Notes: generated by a model from the letters alone, not told the origin. A DNA stretch of 64,000 bases from Actinernus sp. WN-2022 (GCA_030867875.1 JAOWCC010000019.1:37429976-37493975); one strand, 5' to 3'. Shown: positions 1 to 10,956, counted from the stretch's first letter. Translations and numbers: made by a program.

Positions 1-351
1 TGTTGTACCTGATGTACTAAACTTGATAATCAGTTGCATTGAGTCCAGTCATTTATGACAATCCCTAAAAATATTTCATATATAATTATATATATATATT
101 TGTTACAACTACAGCATTTTGTGAGTGGACGTAATTGACACAATTAATTGAATCTTTTATTTTTTTCAGCAGTGCATGTGATAAAGAAAATAGACCTTTT
201 GAGAAACGTCTACCTGCTAAATGGTAAGAATTAGACAGTGAAAATATATACGGCATTGTATATTTCAATCTGTAACAGTATAATTTTATCTAGCTATACT
301 GCGAGTATGCATGTACATACTAATTAAGGGGCCAAGGGAAAATATTGCAGT

Positions 352-640
352 GCAAGGGTGGCCAAGTGGTGTGAGCACTCGGCATATCGCCTCTCACCTC
401 TCTGGCCCTAGGTTCAATTCTCAAACCCAGTGTCGTACAGTACATGTATGTACATGTATGTATGTGAGTTGAGTTTGTGGTATCTTAATTATCCTTGCTT
501 TGAGGATTTTTCTTTGGTTTTCCTAAAACTAACCTAAATTCCTATTTGATTCTGGAGTTCATTGGAGTACTTATTAAATAATCATAAGCCTCTGGCTGAC
601 TCGGTAACGGCTCCCTGTATCTGCGATGCAAAATAAACCA
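352..640 (+). repeat. tRNA-derived SINE
   Basis: A pol III-type head is visible: an A-box-like TGGCCAAGTGG at 359-369 and a B-box-like GGTTCAATTC at 411-420, about 42 bases apart. The body that follows (GTTGAGTTTGTGG, then TTTTTCTTTGGTTTTCC) is similar, in reverse, to 48.89-49.06 kb. The 3' part ends near AAATAAACC. The spacing suits a SINE; no cloverleaf acceptor stem was found, so it is not called a working tRNA. The flanking bases 1-351 and 641-1126 show no gene. Confidence 0.6.
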
Positions 641-1126
641 TTATTTTGGCTTTTCCCCCCTTTATTAAATATGCATGGTTAAAATATTCAGTGCAAACTG
701 GTGCCATAAAGAATCAATCAATTAATCAAACAATCAAACTTGATTTAAAGAGGGTGACACTAAATAGTACAAAGTACTATAGTAAACTTGTGGCGCTCAA
801 CATATAAATACAGACGATACGATTAAAATACAAGATCAATAAAATAAAATGTCATTCACTAATTAATACACTAGTTTATTAATACATGATCAGGAAGGTG
901 TAATAGCAGAGCTCCTATGCGAGCCCGCATGAGTGGTCAGCACCTGCAGATATGCATATAGGATGAGAGTAAAAAATGGCTGACTTAATTCAAGTTTCCC
1001 TCATGCCCAAACCCCGACACGTGCAGTGCAGTACTGAGTGACGTGTCTGGAAAAGTTCTGCATGTGCACGTGCACTGTCGAAACCAGGTGGCCCTATATA
1101 CCTATGTGCTTGCATGTGCAAACAAG

Positions 1127-1304
1127 CAGGGTTTTCAATAACATTTGAAGTAAGTGGCAAAACTTGAAGAGTAGGCGGCGAGCATTGAGCGCCATTGGCA
1201 CAAATATCTAATTTTTACGGGAATTTTTCAATCAAAGTAGGCAGCGATTTCATGTAAAATACCCGGCGAGATTCGCCGGCTGCCGGCTTCTATTGAAAAC
1301 CCTG
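1127..1304. mobile_element. MITE with CAGGGTTTTCAATA TIRs
   Basis: The element opens CAGGGTTTTCAATA and closes with the exact reverse complement TATTGAAAACCCTG. The six bases AACAAG precede it (1121-1126) and follow it (1305-1310), which looks like a target-site duplication. It is 178 bp with no coding capacity. A related element with CAGGGTTCAAAATA ends lies at 51.55 kb. Confidence 0.75.
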
Positions 1305-1409
1305 AACAAGCACCACCAATTCATACTTATTCATTTTTTGTTATAACATAATTATATATGTGTTACTAAACTAGTGTGTAATACATCTATATGCTTGAAC
1401 ATTATGTAT

Positions 1410-1492
1410 AATAATACCTAATAATCTACTAATATAGTATCCATCAGCTGTCAGCTGATGGATACTATATTTGTAGATTATTAGGTATTATT
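1410..1492. repeat. Near-perfect palindrome (hairpin)
   Basis: Two arms of about 40 bases, AATAATACCTAATAATCTAC and its complement, meet at CAGCTGTCAGCTG with almost no loop. It would extrude as a cruciform. It could be a very short foldback element; no target duplication was found. Bases 1493-2928 hold no recognised gene, only a T-tract at about 1766-1783. Confidence 0.8.
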
Positions 1493-2928
1493 AAAGGACG
1501 ATTGTAGAGAGATGGTGTTGGTTATGATAATGGTGATTGTTATCAACGATAATTATTATAGTGCTATTTGCAATGGCACTATTTTCAATGCTGAAATCTG
1601 AAGTACAGTACCGATCAGAACTAGAATCGAACTGCGAAGCATGTATTTCTGAGTAACAGACCCCTTCCTCGGGGATTAGGAAGTCTGTTAGGACCTAAAT
1701 CCCAGAGGTGCTCTGAGACGGTCGCATGTTTCTGCCTCTGGCTTGGATCAAAACCTTGGCCTTCTTTTTTTTTTTTTTTTTTCCGTATGTTCTTTTTTCT
1801 TCTAAACCTTTTGCACGGATTCCCCTTGATTCTACCAGGTATTTTTGTGTTCTTATTTCTGAGGTCATTACCTCAGTTCAGATAATTGGGAGCTCTGTAT
1901 TTAGGCTTGCCTAATATATGTATTAAATGGGTATGTACGTTGTGGTTGATTGAAACGATTGCCAGTAACAGACATTTATATTTTAACTGTTATGTAATTT
2001 ACCAAGTGTGTGGTTACAAATAGAAGTTGTAGTTGTAGCTGGTACAAATATATTTGAACCAGTACCATTTTTTTTGAACCAGTACAATTATTTTGAACTG
2101 GTTGATTTTTTCTAAAAAGGGTTTTCTAAATAATTTTTGTCAACCCACCTCTCCCCTCTACTTTCTACCCTCCCTTCCCCAGTCCCATCATCGCTTTTTC
2201 CCTTGTTCCCCCTAACACAGAGAAGGGTAAACAAAACAAAATCCGAAAATCCAAAAACATAGACCCATTTATAATAGGTTTCTTGGTATTTCTAATTCAT
2301 TACCTTTGAAATCCTCAAATTATATATTTTTGAATTACCCACTTGCTGGGAACAAACTAATAGAAAACCCGGTTTCGATTGGTTAAGAGGAAGAACAGTG
2401 TTTAAATGTTGGTAATTTGGCAATAAGTAAGCAACATAAAACAATTTACATCATTATTTATTCAATTAACTTTAAGAATTTAGCAAACGTTTGCATAGTA
2501 TTCTAGGAACTGGGAGAATGGGAGAATTTTTTTCAGATGAAATACTAAAAAATTGACAGAGAATAAGAAAAAGTCAAGGAGATTTTTGGAATCTCGTAAG
2601 TGACTTAATTTTTCAACTCACATATTGTTGTTATCCAAAAACAAGTGAACTTTACCTTTGCTTATACCCATTCTGTTCGCTATCTTTATAAAGCGCCCAA
2701 ACTGGGGGTTTCTCAGTGTAAGCATGTCCTGAAATTGTTAAAGCAAAAGTGCACTTGAAAACACTTGAAAACTTCGCTAAATTCTCCATTAAGTTCAGGT
2801 GTATTTAGACTCGTTCTATTAATGATTTGGGATTTAAAATGGTTAGGTTTTTTTCAAATTTGGGGGTTAGGTTTTAGAAGGTTTGTATGAAAATTCGACA
2901 AAATGAATTATTAATAATTTATGCTTAC

Positions 2929-3042
2929 ACTGAGAAAGCGCCTCCAAACTTGAGATTTCTTGTTTCTGTCTTTAAAATCTTTGCATTCTTTGTCATACAA
3001 TACTGGATAGTCACGAATCTCAGAAAACCTCTCTTCCTCCAT
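2929..3042 (-). CDS. First coding exon of a MADF-domain protein
   Basis: The minus strand starts ATGGAGGAAGAG at 3042 and is open to a good splice donor (GTAAGCAT, complement of 2921-2928). The short peptide has the start of a MADF / Myb-SANT-like domain: FSEIRDYPVLYDK followed by KDFKDRNKKSQVW, the spacing of the first two MADF helices. MADF proteins bind DNA and many are transcription factors, some of them transposase-derived. A CCAAT-like ATTGGCCAA lies upstream (about 3096-3104). The continuing exons, at lower coordinates, were not identified. Confidence rests on the motif and donor site together. Confidence 0.5.
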
Positions 3043-3231
3043 CTTGTTTTTGCACCATAACGCGCGGGTGGAACCCAGAACGAGTGTTTTGATTGGCCAA
3101 ACGTAATCAGTAGCTGTCAAAGACTCCCTTGTGCTTGTGCTATGTTCCGTTTTGACGAACACAAGCATAAGAACATAGGGCCCGTAAGGGCAAGTCGTGG
3201 ATGGTCAGTGAGCTATTTTGGCATATACTAC

Positions 3232-3460
3232 AAATCACGTGACTGATGACGTCATCGTTACGTCAGCACCACTAAGTGAATCGTGGGGAAACAATAGCAT
3301 ATCTGTCCAAGTTTGAACTGTGTGGCATTAGAAATGAGGAAGATATAGGCATGTACTTAAAATCACATGACCGATGACGTCATCGTTTCGTCATCACCAC
3401 TAAGTGATTGATAGGGACCCACTAACATGTCTGTCCAGGTTTGGAGTATCTGGCATTAGG
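3232..3460. repeat. Two direct repeats of about 100 bp
   Basis: Copies at 3232-3331 and 3360-3460 share AATCAC, GATGACGTCATCGTT, ACCACTAAGTGA and TGGCATTAG in the same order. The TGACGTCA core is a CRE-type palindrome. No coding function is visible. Confidence 0.7.
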
Positions 3461-3797
3461 AAGGCACCGGTCAATACATCTTCTCCAGCATGACCAAATC
3501 TTTCAATTCTTGGACGCGTACCATAAACATCCGTCAATATATCTTCGGAAAATCAAACGTCAATCGGAAAGGCAACGGCGAGTTGTCGATCCACACCAAA
3601 GAACGATGAATAAATTATCTCGCCCGATGTGGACACCATAAAATGATGAATAAATTACCTCTAACCCCAATAACTGGTTCTGCGTTTGTGCGCATCCACG
3701 AGTTAAAAAAGTAAATTTATTGACCTTATGCTTGCGCTTGCATCGAGCCAGTAGAGACTTCAAAGCTGCCCCGATCAAAAACGTATTGCTTGTCGAT

Positions 3798-4794
3798 TAG
3801 GCTCGGTTTCCAGCCGTGGGGGTTTCGGTGAGCCTGCGATCCTCTCACGGCTGTGCGCACGAGCTGAGACATTGTCGGTTTTTAGCCAATCACAAACTTG
3901 CTACTAAATTCCTGTCGCTGAATTGATTTGCATAATTTACATTGTAAACTCAAAGCCAAAGGCTTTCGATTGCTGTTCCAAAATGCGTTCAAATTTGCTC
4001 TGGGAAAGTTTGGTTTCGAAGAACTCAAGGATTCACACAAAGAAGCAGTTAGAGAGTTAGTTTTCGGGTGAAGACACTTTGTCAGTAAACGCACCGGCTC
4101 TGGAAAGTCACTTGGGAAGGTCGCGAAGCTCGTAAAATGTTGAGTCATTTCTCATTTAATTTACCTATGCAAGACCAGGTTGCCCGGCTATTCTCACTTC
4201 AAAGAAAATTAGTGCTGCCTTTATCGGAGAAGAAAAGCCTTTATCGGAGAAGAAAAGACGGACGACTCCATATTAAAAGAATGTATATAAGAGAGGAAAT
4301 CACGTCTGACGCAGGCCATGTTTACGCTTTTAACTCTGCGATCACAATTCACTTGAAAATCGCTGCATCAAACGAGTTTTACAATTCTTCAAGTCCTATG
4401 TACTAAGTTTGTACAAATTGTCAATGTCTCCAATACATACTCTATACAAATACTGAGCGGGATATACTCGACTCTAGCTCAGAATAGTTCCGAGATAACA
4501 TCTGAACTTTATCCCCGTAAATTTCGGTCAGTCAGCCTGGTTTATCAATGATTTTAAATGGCGTTTGTTCTTGAGAATTAATTTCACACTTGGAGTTTTA
4601 GTCCAATGTGTTTTGAAAGTTTACGCGGAATCTAACCTACGCTCATGACAGGGTAAACAGAAACACTCAAATAAATGAATAATTTTGAATTTTAATCAGC
4701 AGACGTCACGGACACGGTGTGTTGACCGCGCGCTCAGCCGTTAGTGGGGGGAGGCTTTGGAGAAACGACACCCCAACGGCTGAAACCGAGCCTA
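3798..4794. mobile_element. Non-autonomous DNA transposon, 9-bp TSD (Mutator-like)
   Basis: The ends are inverted copies: TAGGCTCGGTTTCCAGCCG on the left, and on the right the complement of TAGGCTCGGTTTCAGCCG. CTTGTCGAT occurs at 3789-3797 and again at 4795-4803, a 9-bp direct duplication. A 9-bp duplication suits Mutator-like elements (established family trait); assignment is inferred because no transposase is present. The short ORFs inside are on both strands and resemble nothing recognised. Confidence 0.8.
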
Positions 4795-5094
4795 CTTGTC
4801 GATGTGATCACATGCATTATTTCAAACGTGTTTCGAACGGAGATTTTTACCTTATTAAAAAGAGGTCGTGTATTATGACATCACAATAACGTCATTATGC
4901 AAGACTGATTAATGTTTAAAGGTAATCTCGGCTGAAAAACAATGTTTGCTCTCAAATAATTGTTATGCATGCCAGTAGTATGAGAGGGACCGAATTATCC
5001 TGTTTTTTAAGGTGTTATGCTAATTTTTTAAGGTGTTATGTTAATTTTTGGTGCGTTTTCATTAATTCAATGACATCACGGTTCTATTGTCTTA

Positions 5095-5235
5095 GACTCA
5101 TGAATAAAGTGCGGTGGTATCTCATTATCTTTTGTCTGAAGCTCATGAATAAAGTGGTGAGCTCATGAATAAAGTGGTGCGCTCATGAATAAAATGTGGC
5201 GCTCTCATGAATAAAGTGTGGCGCTCTCATGAATA
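5095..5235 (+). repeat. Minisatellite, unit about 21-27 bp
   Basis: Five or six imperfect copies of CTCATGAATAAAGTGGTG with variable spacers. A shorter pair (TTTTTTAAGGTGTTATG) precedes it at about 5004-5045. No gene is seen in 4804-5985. Confidence 0.7.
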
Positions 5236-5985
5236 TCTATTGTTCCTTTGGATGAGGTCATCGATCTATTCGGGCATGTTTGGGCAAAGCCTATTGTTTG
5301 GAGCAGCTATAAAGCTAGAACCGATCGGTCCTGAATCCATTCGAAGTTGAATGAAAAAAGTAATAAATACCTCGCAATATCTAAACCCCTTTGTAGCGTA
5401 AATAGTAAGAACAAACTACTCGTGATAGGCTCTAAACTGTCTTTATTATTTTCCTTTACAGTTAATAACTCATAAGATAATTGTATACAAAATCCACTGT
5501 GACTCATAAGAGAAATTTTGCTATTGTCCTTAGGGATTAACGATAACTGAAGAGCCTATTGTTTGGAGGAAAACTCTTGTGATGCAAATTCTTCTCGAAA
5601 AACTGAACTAAATTACCATACGAATATAAACAAACCAGATAATTAAACAAAGTTTATTCAATCTCAAAAACACCAATTTTAAAAACAGTTCGTTTTCCTT
5701 ATCCTCGCGGAGTTGATAACTTTCTTATTTCTCAGTTCTTGGGTTGATATAATGTACCGTGTTACAAGATTACACTGATTTATGTTTCATTGATATTTTT
5801 CTTGTTGACAAATGCTACAGACAGTTGTGTTTTTACCGAGGATGAGGAAAATTAATGACCTAGGTAGTCTGGTCTAGTCTAAAACTATACTTCAGCTATC
5901 ATTTTCTAGTCTAGTCTAGAAATTGAAATTAAAACGAGGACAAGAGGAAGAATATTTTAAGAGACGTTTATTAATAGAAATCGAC

Positions 5986-6498
5986 TTAATAAAACTTATT
6001 TCTAAAAGGTACGAATGTATTATTCATCGCGGAATCACTCTGTTCCGGAATAGGTTGTTTTTGGAATTGTTTATTCAACAAGAATTTTCGGTGGTGAATT
6101 GCAGCCTCGGTCGCTTCTTGCCATTCATAATCTTCCGTGTTCATCAAGTTTTGTTTTGTTTCCAAGATTTTTTGGAAATCAGGATCTTTTCTTAATCTGT
6201 GAATCCATTTCATATCTTCGAACAACACTTCTCTTAGGTCTTTTCTATAGGTAGGAACCAAAGCGTTACTGGCTTTGATTTCAGCAACTTCATGACTATC
6301 CCCATCGTGTTCATACTTTTGAACCAACGCTTCCCAATCTTCCTGGTGCCGTTCTTTAGCTTCGTTACGAATTCTTTCCCAAACATCCTCTTCTCCGTCA
6401 TAACTATCATCTGTGGAGTCCGTGCTCTCCTGAGAATCAGAGCTTTGATAAGAATCTTCAGTCATTTCATCATCTGAGTTGGAACGATTAGCAGCCAT
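5986..6498 (-). CDS. Acidic 170-aa protein, unrecognised
   Basis: An intact 170-codon ORF. The first ~40 residues are Ser/Asp/Glu-rich (low complexity, likely disordered). The rest is charged and helical, with a WERIRNEAKERHQEDWEAL segment and a C-terminal block with W-x-x-EA-x-x-AI and RKFLLN. No catalytic motif was seen. A TATA-like GATATAAACG sits just before the ATG. It lies close to, and on the same strand as, the zinc-finger ORF at 6661-6864, so the two may form one cassette of a mobile or viral element. I recall similar acidic/zinc-finger pairs in cnidarian genomes but cannot verify this. Function unknown. Confidence 0.5.
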   Translation of the reverse strand: MAANRSNSDDEMTEDSYQSSDSQESTDSTDDSYDGEEDVWERIRNEAKERHQEDWEALVQKYEHDGDSHEVAEIKASNALVPTYRKDLREVLFEDMKWIHRLRKDPDFQKILETKQNLMNTEDYEWQEATEAAIHHRKFLLNKQFQKQPIPEQSDSAMNNTFVPFRNKFY

Positions 6499-6660
6499 CG
6501 TTTATATCTTTACTCTTCAAGGATCGGGAGTATAATGTCAGACCCTTAAAAGTTTCCAACTTTATAGAAAACGAATTGGCGTGGTCACTACGTTTAACAA
6601 ATGTCGATTAGCTGATTTAGCTAAGGTCTCTCAGTTAGACCAACATTATAAGTAGGATTC

Positions 6661-6864
6661 CTAACCAACATATTTTCCATTATCAACAACTGGATTTACA
6701 TTCCGCGACAAAAACTTTCTTTTTTGAAGTTTTGCTTCTTGTAAATAGGGTTTTCGTTCTTGAGTTGATAACCTATGGACTTGTGCCAAGTGGTTGGATA
6801 ATTTAACAAGATACTTTGATGCACAATTCGGTACAGGGCAGTTTTTTAAAGTCCGATTTTCCAT
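6661..6864 (-). CDS. Small C2H2 zinc-finger protein (left palindrome copy)
   Basis: About 67 residues starting MENRTLKNC. It has one C2H2 finger, C-x4-C then H-x4-H (CPVPNC ... NHLAQVH), followed by a basic tail ending QKRKFLSR and a unique C-terminus. A single finger in so small a protein suggests a DNA-binding accessory protein, for example from a mobile element. Its first ~50 codons lie in the left arm of the 6.7-7.75 kb palindrome, and its last ~17 codons lie outside it. The left version has a proper end and may be the parent copy. Confidence 0.5.
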   Translation of the reverse strand: MENRTLKNCPVPNCASKYLVKLSNHLAQVHRLSTQERKPYLQEAKLQKRKFLSRNVNPVVDNGKYVG

Positions 6865-7752
6865 GTTCACTCGTTGAAAGTTAGTATCAAATAGCACAAA
6901 TCTACTTGATCGTCCCTTTTATCTCCTTTCGTCCCTTTTGTCACCTCTTGTCCCGCTTTTTTCGTTTTGAAATTTAAAAAAAGAGGGATAAAAAAAGAAA
7001 AAAGCGGGACAAAAGGAGACAAAAGGGATGAAAGGGATAAACGGAGATACCTATATCTGAATGTGAACACATCTCTTGTCAGTAGTCCCTCTCGTCCCGT
7101 GTGTCTCCTTTTGTCCCGCTTTTTTCCGTTTTGAAATAAAAAAAGAAGCATAAAACGAAAAAAAAAAAGCGGGACAAAAGGAGACAAAAGGGACGAAAGG
7201 GCCTACTGACAAGAGACGTGTCCACATTCGGATATAGGTATCTCCGTTTATCCCTCTCGTCCCGTGTGTCTCCTTTTGTCCCGCTTTTTTTTTTTCGTTT
7301 TATGGTTCTTTTTTTATTTCAAAACGGAAAAAAGCGGGACAAAAGGAGACACACGGGACGAGAGGGACTACTGACAAGAGATGTGTTCACATTCAGATAT
7401 AGGTATCTCCGTTTATCCCTTTCATCCCTTTTGTCTCCTTTTGTCCCGCTTTTTTCTTTTTTTATCCCTCTTTTTTTAAATTTCAAAACGAAAAAAGCGG
7501 GACAAGAGGTGACAAAAGGGACGAAAGGAGATAAAAGGGACGATCAAGTAGATTTGTGCTATTTGATACTAACTTTCAACGAGTGAACATGGAAAATCGG
7601 ACTTTAAAAAACTGCCCTGTACCGAATTGTGCATCAAAGTATCTTGTTAAATTATCCAACCACTTGGCACAAGTCCATAGGTTATCAACTCAAGAACGAA
7701 AACCCTATTTACAAGAAGCAAAACTTCAAAAAAGAAAGTTTTTGTCGCGGAA
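6713..7752. repeat. Large palindrome, arms about 0.5 kb
   Basis: The left arm (about 6713-7200) is repeated inverted at about 7260-7752. For example, CTACTTGATCGTCCC at 6902 mirrors GGGACGATCAAGTAG near 7537. Similarity stops abruptly at the GTCGCGGA boundary at both outer ends. Inside each arm are AAGCGGGACAAAAGG blocks and an AGATATAGGTATCTCCG unit, the latter present three times (left, centre, right). Near-identity of the arms indicates a recent inverted duplication or an assembly foldback. Translations across the arms are low-complexity and are not genes. Confidence 0.85.
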
Positions 7753-7822
7753 AGTTGCGCGCACTCTTGATTTACGTTTTGATTACCAAATTGAACAAAC
7801 CGTTTTGTACTTTGTGTCTTAA
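7589..7822 (+). CDS. Small C2H2 zinc-finger ORF (right palindrome copy)
   Basis: Mirror copy of the 6661-6864 ORF, near-identical for about the first 50 codons including the C2H2 finger. After the palindrome boundary the frame runs into unrelated sequence (VARTLDLRF...) and stops, so the natural C-terminus is replaced. It is probably a duplicated partial gene. Confidence 0.4.
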   Translation: MENRTLKNCPVPNCASKYLVKLSNHLAQVHRLSTQERKPYLQEAKLQKRKFLSRKVARTLDLRFDYQIEQTVLYFVS

Positions 7823-8145
7823 GTTATAATAGGAAATAGAAAACATTTTTCTCTGAGTCTGTATAGAAACACTTGTTATAGAAACACTGGTGGAAGTTTG
7901 GGAGAACTATATATATAGTTAGTAGACTCTTTATAATGGCTTACGCGCGTGGCGTATTTCATGTCATTGCAACCACAGCTGTAACACTTTTGCCGCGTAA
8001 ATGCGAATAATTTTGCACCCTTTACACGCATAAATATGCGTTAACGCGACCTCTCCTGGGGTATATTACAGCCGGCTGTGGAAGCCATAGGCCATGGGTA
8101 CTTTTATTTTACTCAGTTACTCCTATTTCTTGAAAATCTCCTTAC

Positions 8146-9951
8146 ATGCATCTATTATGTTTTAGTCATGAGGTGGTCAACCCTAATGAGGAGATGACGT
8201 TAAAAGTGGAGTTCCCAGGATTCCTCCCCACACCCGTTGTGTTGGGAACAACGTTCGGGAGAGAGACCATCGCCAGGTTCATCGAAAGAACCCTGAAGAA
8301 ACACTTTCCCCAGAAAAAACCTAAATTTGATACCATGTTTTTTTATAACAAGAGATGCGACTGCTCCGTAAATATAGGGCTTCCCACTGGCGCACTGAGC
8401 GGAAAAGATGAATACAAATGTGTTTTTAATCCAAATGAACTGAAATACAGCACAGCCACTTATTGTAGAGACTACGATGTAGAAAGCTTTAACAAGGACT
8501 GCTGGAAATTGGATTGCTTCTATTTGGATTTTGGGAAAGGACGGAAACCAAGCTCAAAGGTCAGTCCATTTGTACTAGAGGGCTTTATAAGAGTGGACTA
8601 CCTTCCCGAGGAGACTGTTTATGAAGCAATATCCAGAGATAGACGATTTGGCAAAGTTGTTGCTAAGGGAGACCTATCAGTAGAAATAGTTCGCCGATTC
8701 AGATTGACAAGTGACAGCTGTAACATCGCCCTTTCTGACAAGGCCAACATTATTAAAGGTGAAACATTACGAGTGAGTGTCAAGTCCAGTCCTGACCTTA
8801 ATCTACCAACTGAAGTTCACCCTTTGCGCAAGCCACGGGAACCCAAGCTTGAGTCTGAGACTTTGAAGTCACAGAATCCACAGAATGAAGCCTCGGTGCA
8901 GTGCCATATTCATGTTACAACTGAAGATGCTAAGCCAGTGCTAGTACCACAAGCAACAAGTACCCCGATTAATAAGACATTTGTAACATTTAAGATATCG
9001 TCTGAGGAAGACTTCAGACTCTTCTTGGGGAAAACATTTGACTTTCTCCTGGAAAAAAAGAGTGCAGCGAAGAGTAAATTTATAAGAGACAATTATAACA
9101 AATTTGCATTGAACTACCGAGACAGTGTTCCCGTCCTTTCAATGATGAACTTGATGGAGATGTCAAATTCAGTTGGATGTATTTTTGCAGTTGATGCTAA
9201 CGGGATCAAGTACCCATGTGGAACTTGCTTCCGCATAGGGCTGCGTTTTGTGATGACGAACTTGCATGTTAAAAGTATGATCGAGAAGGGAGGTATATCA
9301 TTTATGGATTGCTTCGTGGATTTCCAATTTTTAGGAGATGAAAGAACGTCTCGGTGCCGTTTTACAGAGTCACCATTTGTTTCCTGGTCAGAAGAGCTGG
9401 ACTATATAATACTGACACTTCGCAAAACACCCACTCCTCCACCGTGTGTGACCACATATGGATACAAAATTACTTACGATTATTATGCCTCAGATTCTGT
9501 ATTAACATTCATTGGTCACCCCGATGGAGGGCTGAAACAGATGGATGTGTGCTGTCCAGTTGCACTTCCAGAATCTCTCCACCCGAGTTACACTCTGGCT
9601 TTGTGCCGTAAGGGGGACAACAAACGTGACCTCCAAGATAGCCGACGCATGACATACCACGTCAGCAACTTCTTTTATGGTTCATCTGGTTCTCCGGGAG
9701 TGCTAAAGAATCAAAAGATTTTAAAGGTGCTCCATTGCAGAGGCTTTCCTTTGGACGACCCTAATCACAGTTACCTTGAACAGGGTATATTGATATCGGC
9801 CGTCCTGGATGACGTCCGGACGAAGATTGCCAGTGGATCGTCGTTGAAAGGATACACCTTGCAAGACTTATTCACTAACGTTCCAGATGAACAAATGGAC
9901 ACTAGCGATAGCATGTTCAGTATGCAGCTCAAATCTCCCGATGAAGACTGA
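8146..9951 (+). CDS. FAM111-like trypsin-type serine protease
   Basis: A 601-aa intact ORF. The C-terminal ~270 residues form a chymotrypsin-fold protease. His374 is in TNLHV, Asp419 in ELDYIILTL and Ser514 in YGSSGSPG; order and spacing match FAM111A/B (established family: nuclear proteases that clear DNA-protein crosslinks and restrict viruses). The N-terminal ~200 residues have two compact domains (one starting LKVEFPGF) in place of the vertebrate ubiquitin-like region, then a ~70-residue polar linker. TTTTAG at 8160-8165 is a plausible splice acceptor, so an upstream exon may supply the start and the ATG at 8146 may be intronic. There is no signal peptide. The catalytic triad is intact, so activity is plausible. 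Confidence 0.8.
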   Translation: MHLLCFSHEVVNPNEEMTLKVEFPGFLPTPVVLGTTFGRETIARFIERTLKKHFPQKKPKFDTMFFYNKRCDCSVNIGLPTGALSGKDEYKCVFNPNELKYSTATYCRDYDVESFNKDCWKLDCFYLDFGKGRKPSSKVSPFVLEGFIRVDYLPEETVYEAISRDRRFGKVVAKGDLSVEIVRRFRLTSDSCNIALSDKANIIKGETLRVSVKSSPDLNLPTEVHPLRKPREPKLESETLKSQNPQNEASVQCHIHVTTEDAKPVLVPQATSTPINKTFVTFKISSEEDFRLFLGKTFDFLLEKKSAAKSKFIRDNYNKFALNYRDSVPVLSMMNLMEMSNSVGCIFAVDANGIKYPCGTCFRIGLRFVMTNLHVKSMIEKGGISFMDCFVDFQFLGDERTSRCRFTESPFVSWSEELDYIILTLRKTPTPPPCVTTYGYKITYDYYASDSVLTFIGHPDGGLKQMDVCCPVALPESLHPSYTLALCRKGDNKRDLQDSRRMTYHVSNFFYGSSGSPGVLKNQKILKVLHCRGFPLDDPNHSYLEQGILISAVLDDVRTKIASGSSLKGYTLQDLFTNVPDEQMDTSDSMFSMQLKSPDED

Positions 9952-10029
9952 ACGAGACCATTCAATCTAAACTGTGACAAGTACAATGTATATGGATTAA
10001 ACGTGTTACTGTGCGACTATACTATAATT

Positions 10030-10202
10030 GGGGCCACTTAGACGACGAGAACCAATCACATTTCGAAACGGAAACAGCATTCCAACTTCAAGCAAGTTCA
10101 ATGATCTTGTATTGTACTGGACAGTGATTGGCTCAAATAACAAAGTTGGAATGCCTTGTTTTTGTTCTGCGATGTGATTGGTTCTTGTTGTCTAGTGGCC
10201 CC
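10030..10202. mobile_element. MITE with GGGGCCACTTAGAC TIRs
   Basis: The left end GGGGCCACTTAGACGACGAG is mirrored by the right end CTTGTTGTCTAGTGGCCCC. CATTCCAACTT and AAGTTGGAATG form an inner inverted pair. A shorter relative with the same terminal and inner motifs lies at 17.47 kb. Bases 10203-10750 and 10957-11300 show no gene. Confidence 0.7.
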
Positions 10203-10750
10203 GGTTAAAGTAGCTGCATAGTAATACGTTAGAAACAGACCTAAAGGGTAAGTTAGTTTTGCATCTGCACAAGTGTTTATTAGTGCCCACCAGAGTTATA
10301 CCACGAAATATGCAATAAGTTTATTTACAACTTTCTTCAAGACTTGAATTAATGAGTCCGGCTGAATTTAGGTTCAAAAAGTAAATGCATCAAATTACTT
10401 GGCTAATTAAACCACAGCAGGCAAACTGATGTCAGAATGTTGATTTGAAACGGGGAAAAACCTACACTTCATTTAGATATCTTTTTCGCGTATTGGCCAA
10501 ATAGCAACGAATTTTCCGTCTGAAACAATTCAATCGTCTGAGCCGGATAGCTAATTCTTAATGTATTAAATTCCGATTTTTGAGGAATATAGTGGGGCAT
10601 TGTCTCAAAATGCAACTTGATTGAACAAAATCATGATTATGTGAAAACTGAAGGAGAAATGCATGAATAATAACAATAAGATGTGATTAACAATAGGTAT
10701 AATGATACCGGTAATGATTTTGATAATAACATTGATGAGGATTATAATTG

Positions 10751-10956
10751 GTACTTATTGACTGAGTGGGAGGGCCCGACTGGAGAATGAGGTCGTGACG
10801 TCGTACAAATAGCCCACTTCCACGATATGCTTTACTTGTCACGCACAAAGGTTTCAACCTTTGTGCGTGACAAGTAAAGCATATCGCGGAAGTGGGCTAT
10901 TGACCGAGAGCCAACTATTTTCTCGTCCGGCCCGACCTTACTCAGTCAATAAGTAA
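10751..10956. mobile_element. Foldback MITE
   Basis: Outer TIR GTACTTATTGACTGAGT mirrors ACTCAGTCAATAAGTAAC. An inner ~45-bp perfect stem (GCTTTACTTGTCACGCACAA / complement) closes on a few bases. It is fully explained as a hairpin-type non-autonomous element. Confidence 0.75.

Noticed and set aside
359..421. Functional tRNA gene
   Set aside because: A and B boxes are present, but no acceptor stem or cloverleaf, and a SINE body follows.
6867..7586. Two ORFs of 106 and 122 codons in the palindrome arms
   Set aside because: They are mirror-image low-complexity translations of purine/pyrimidine-rich arms, not genes.
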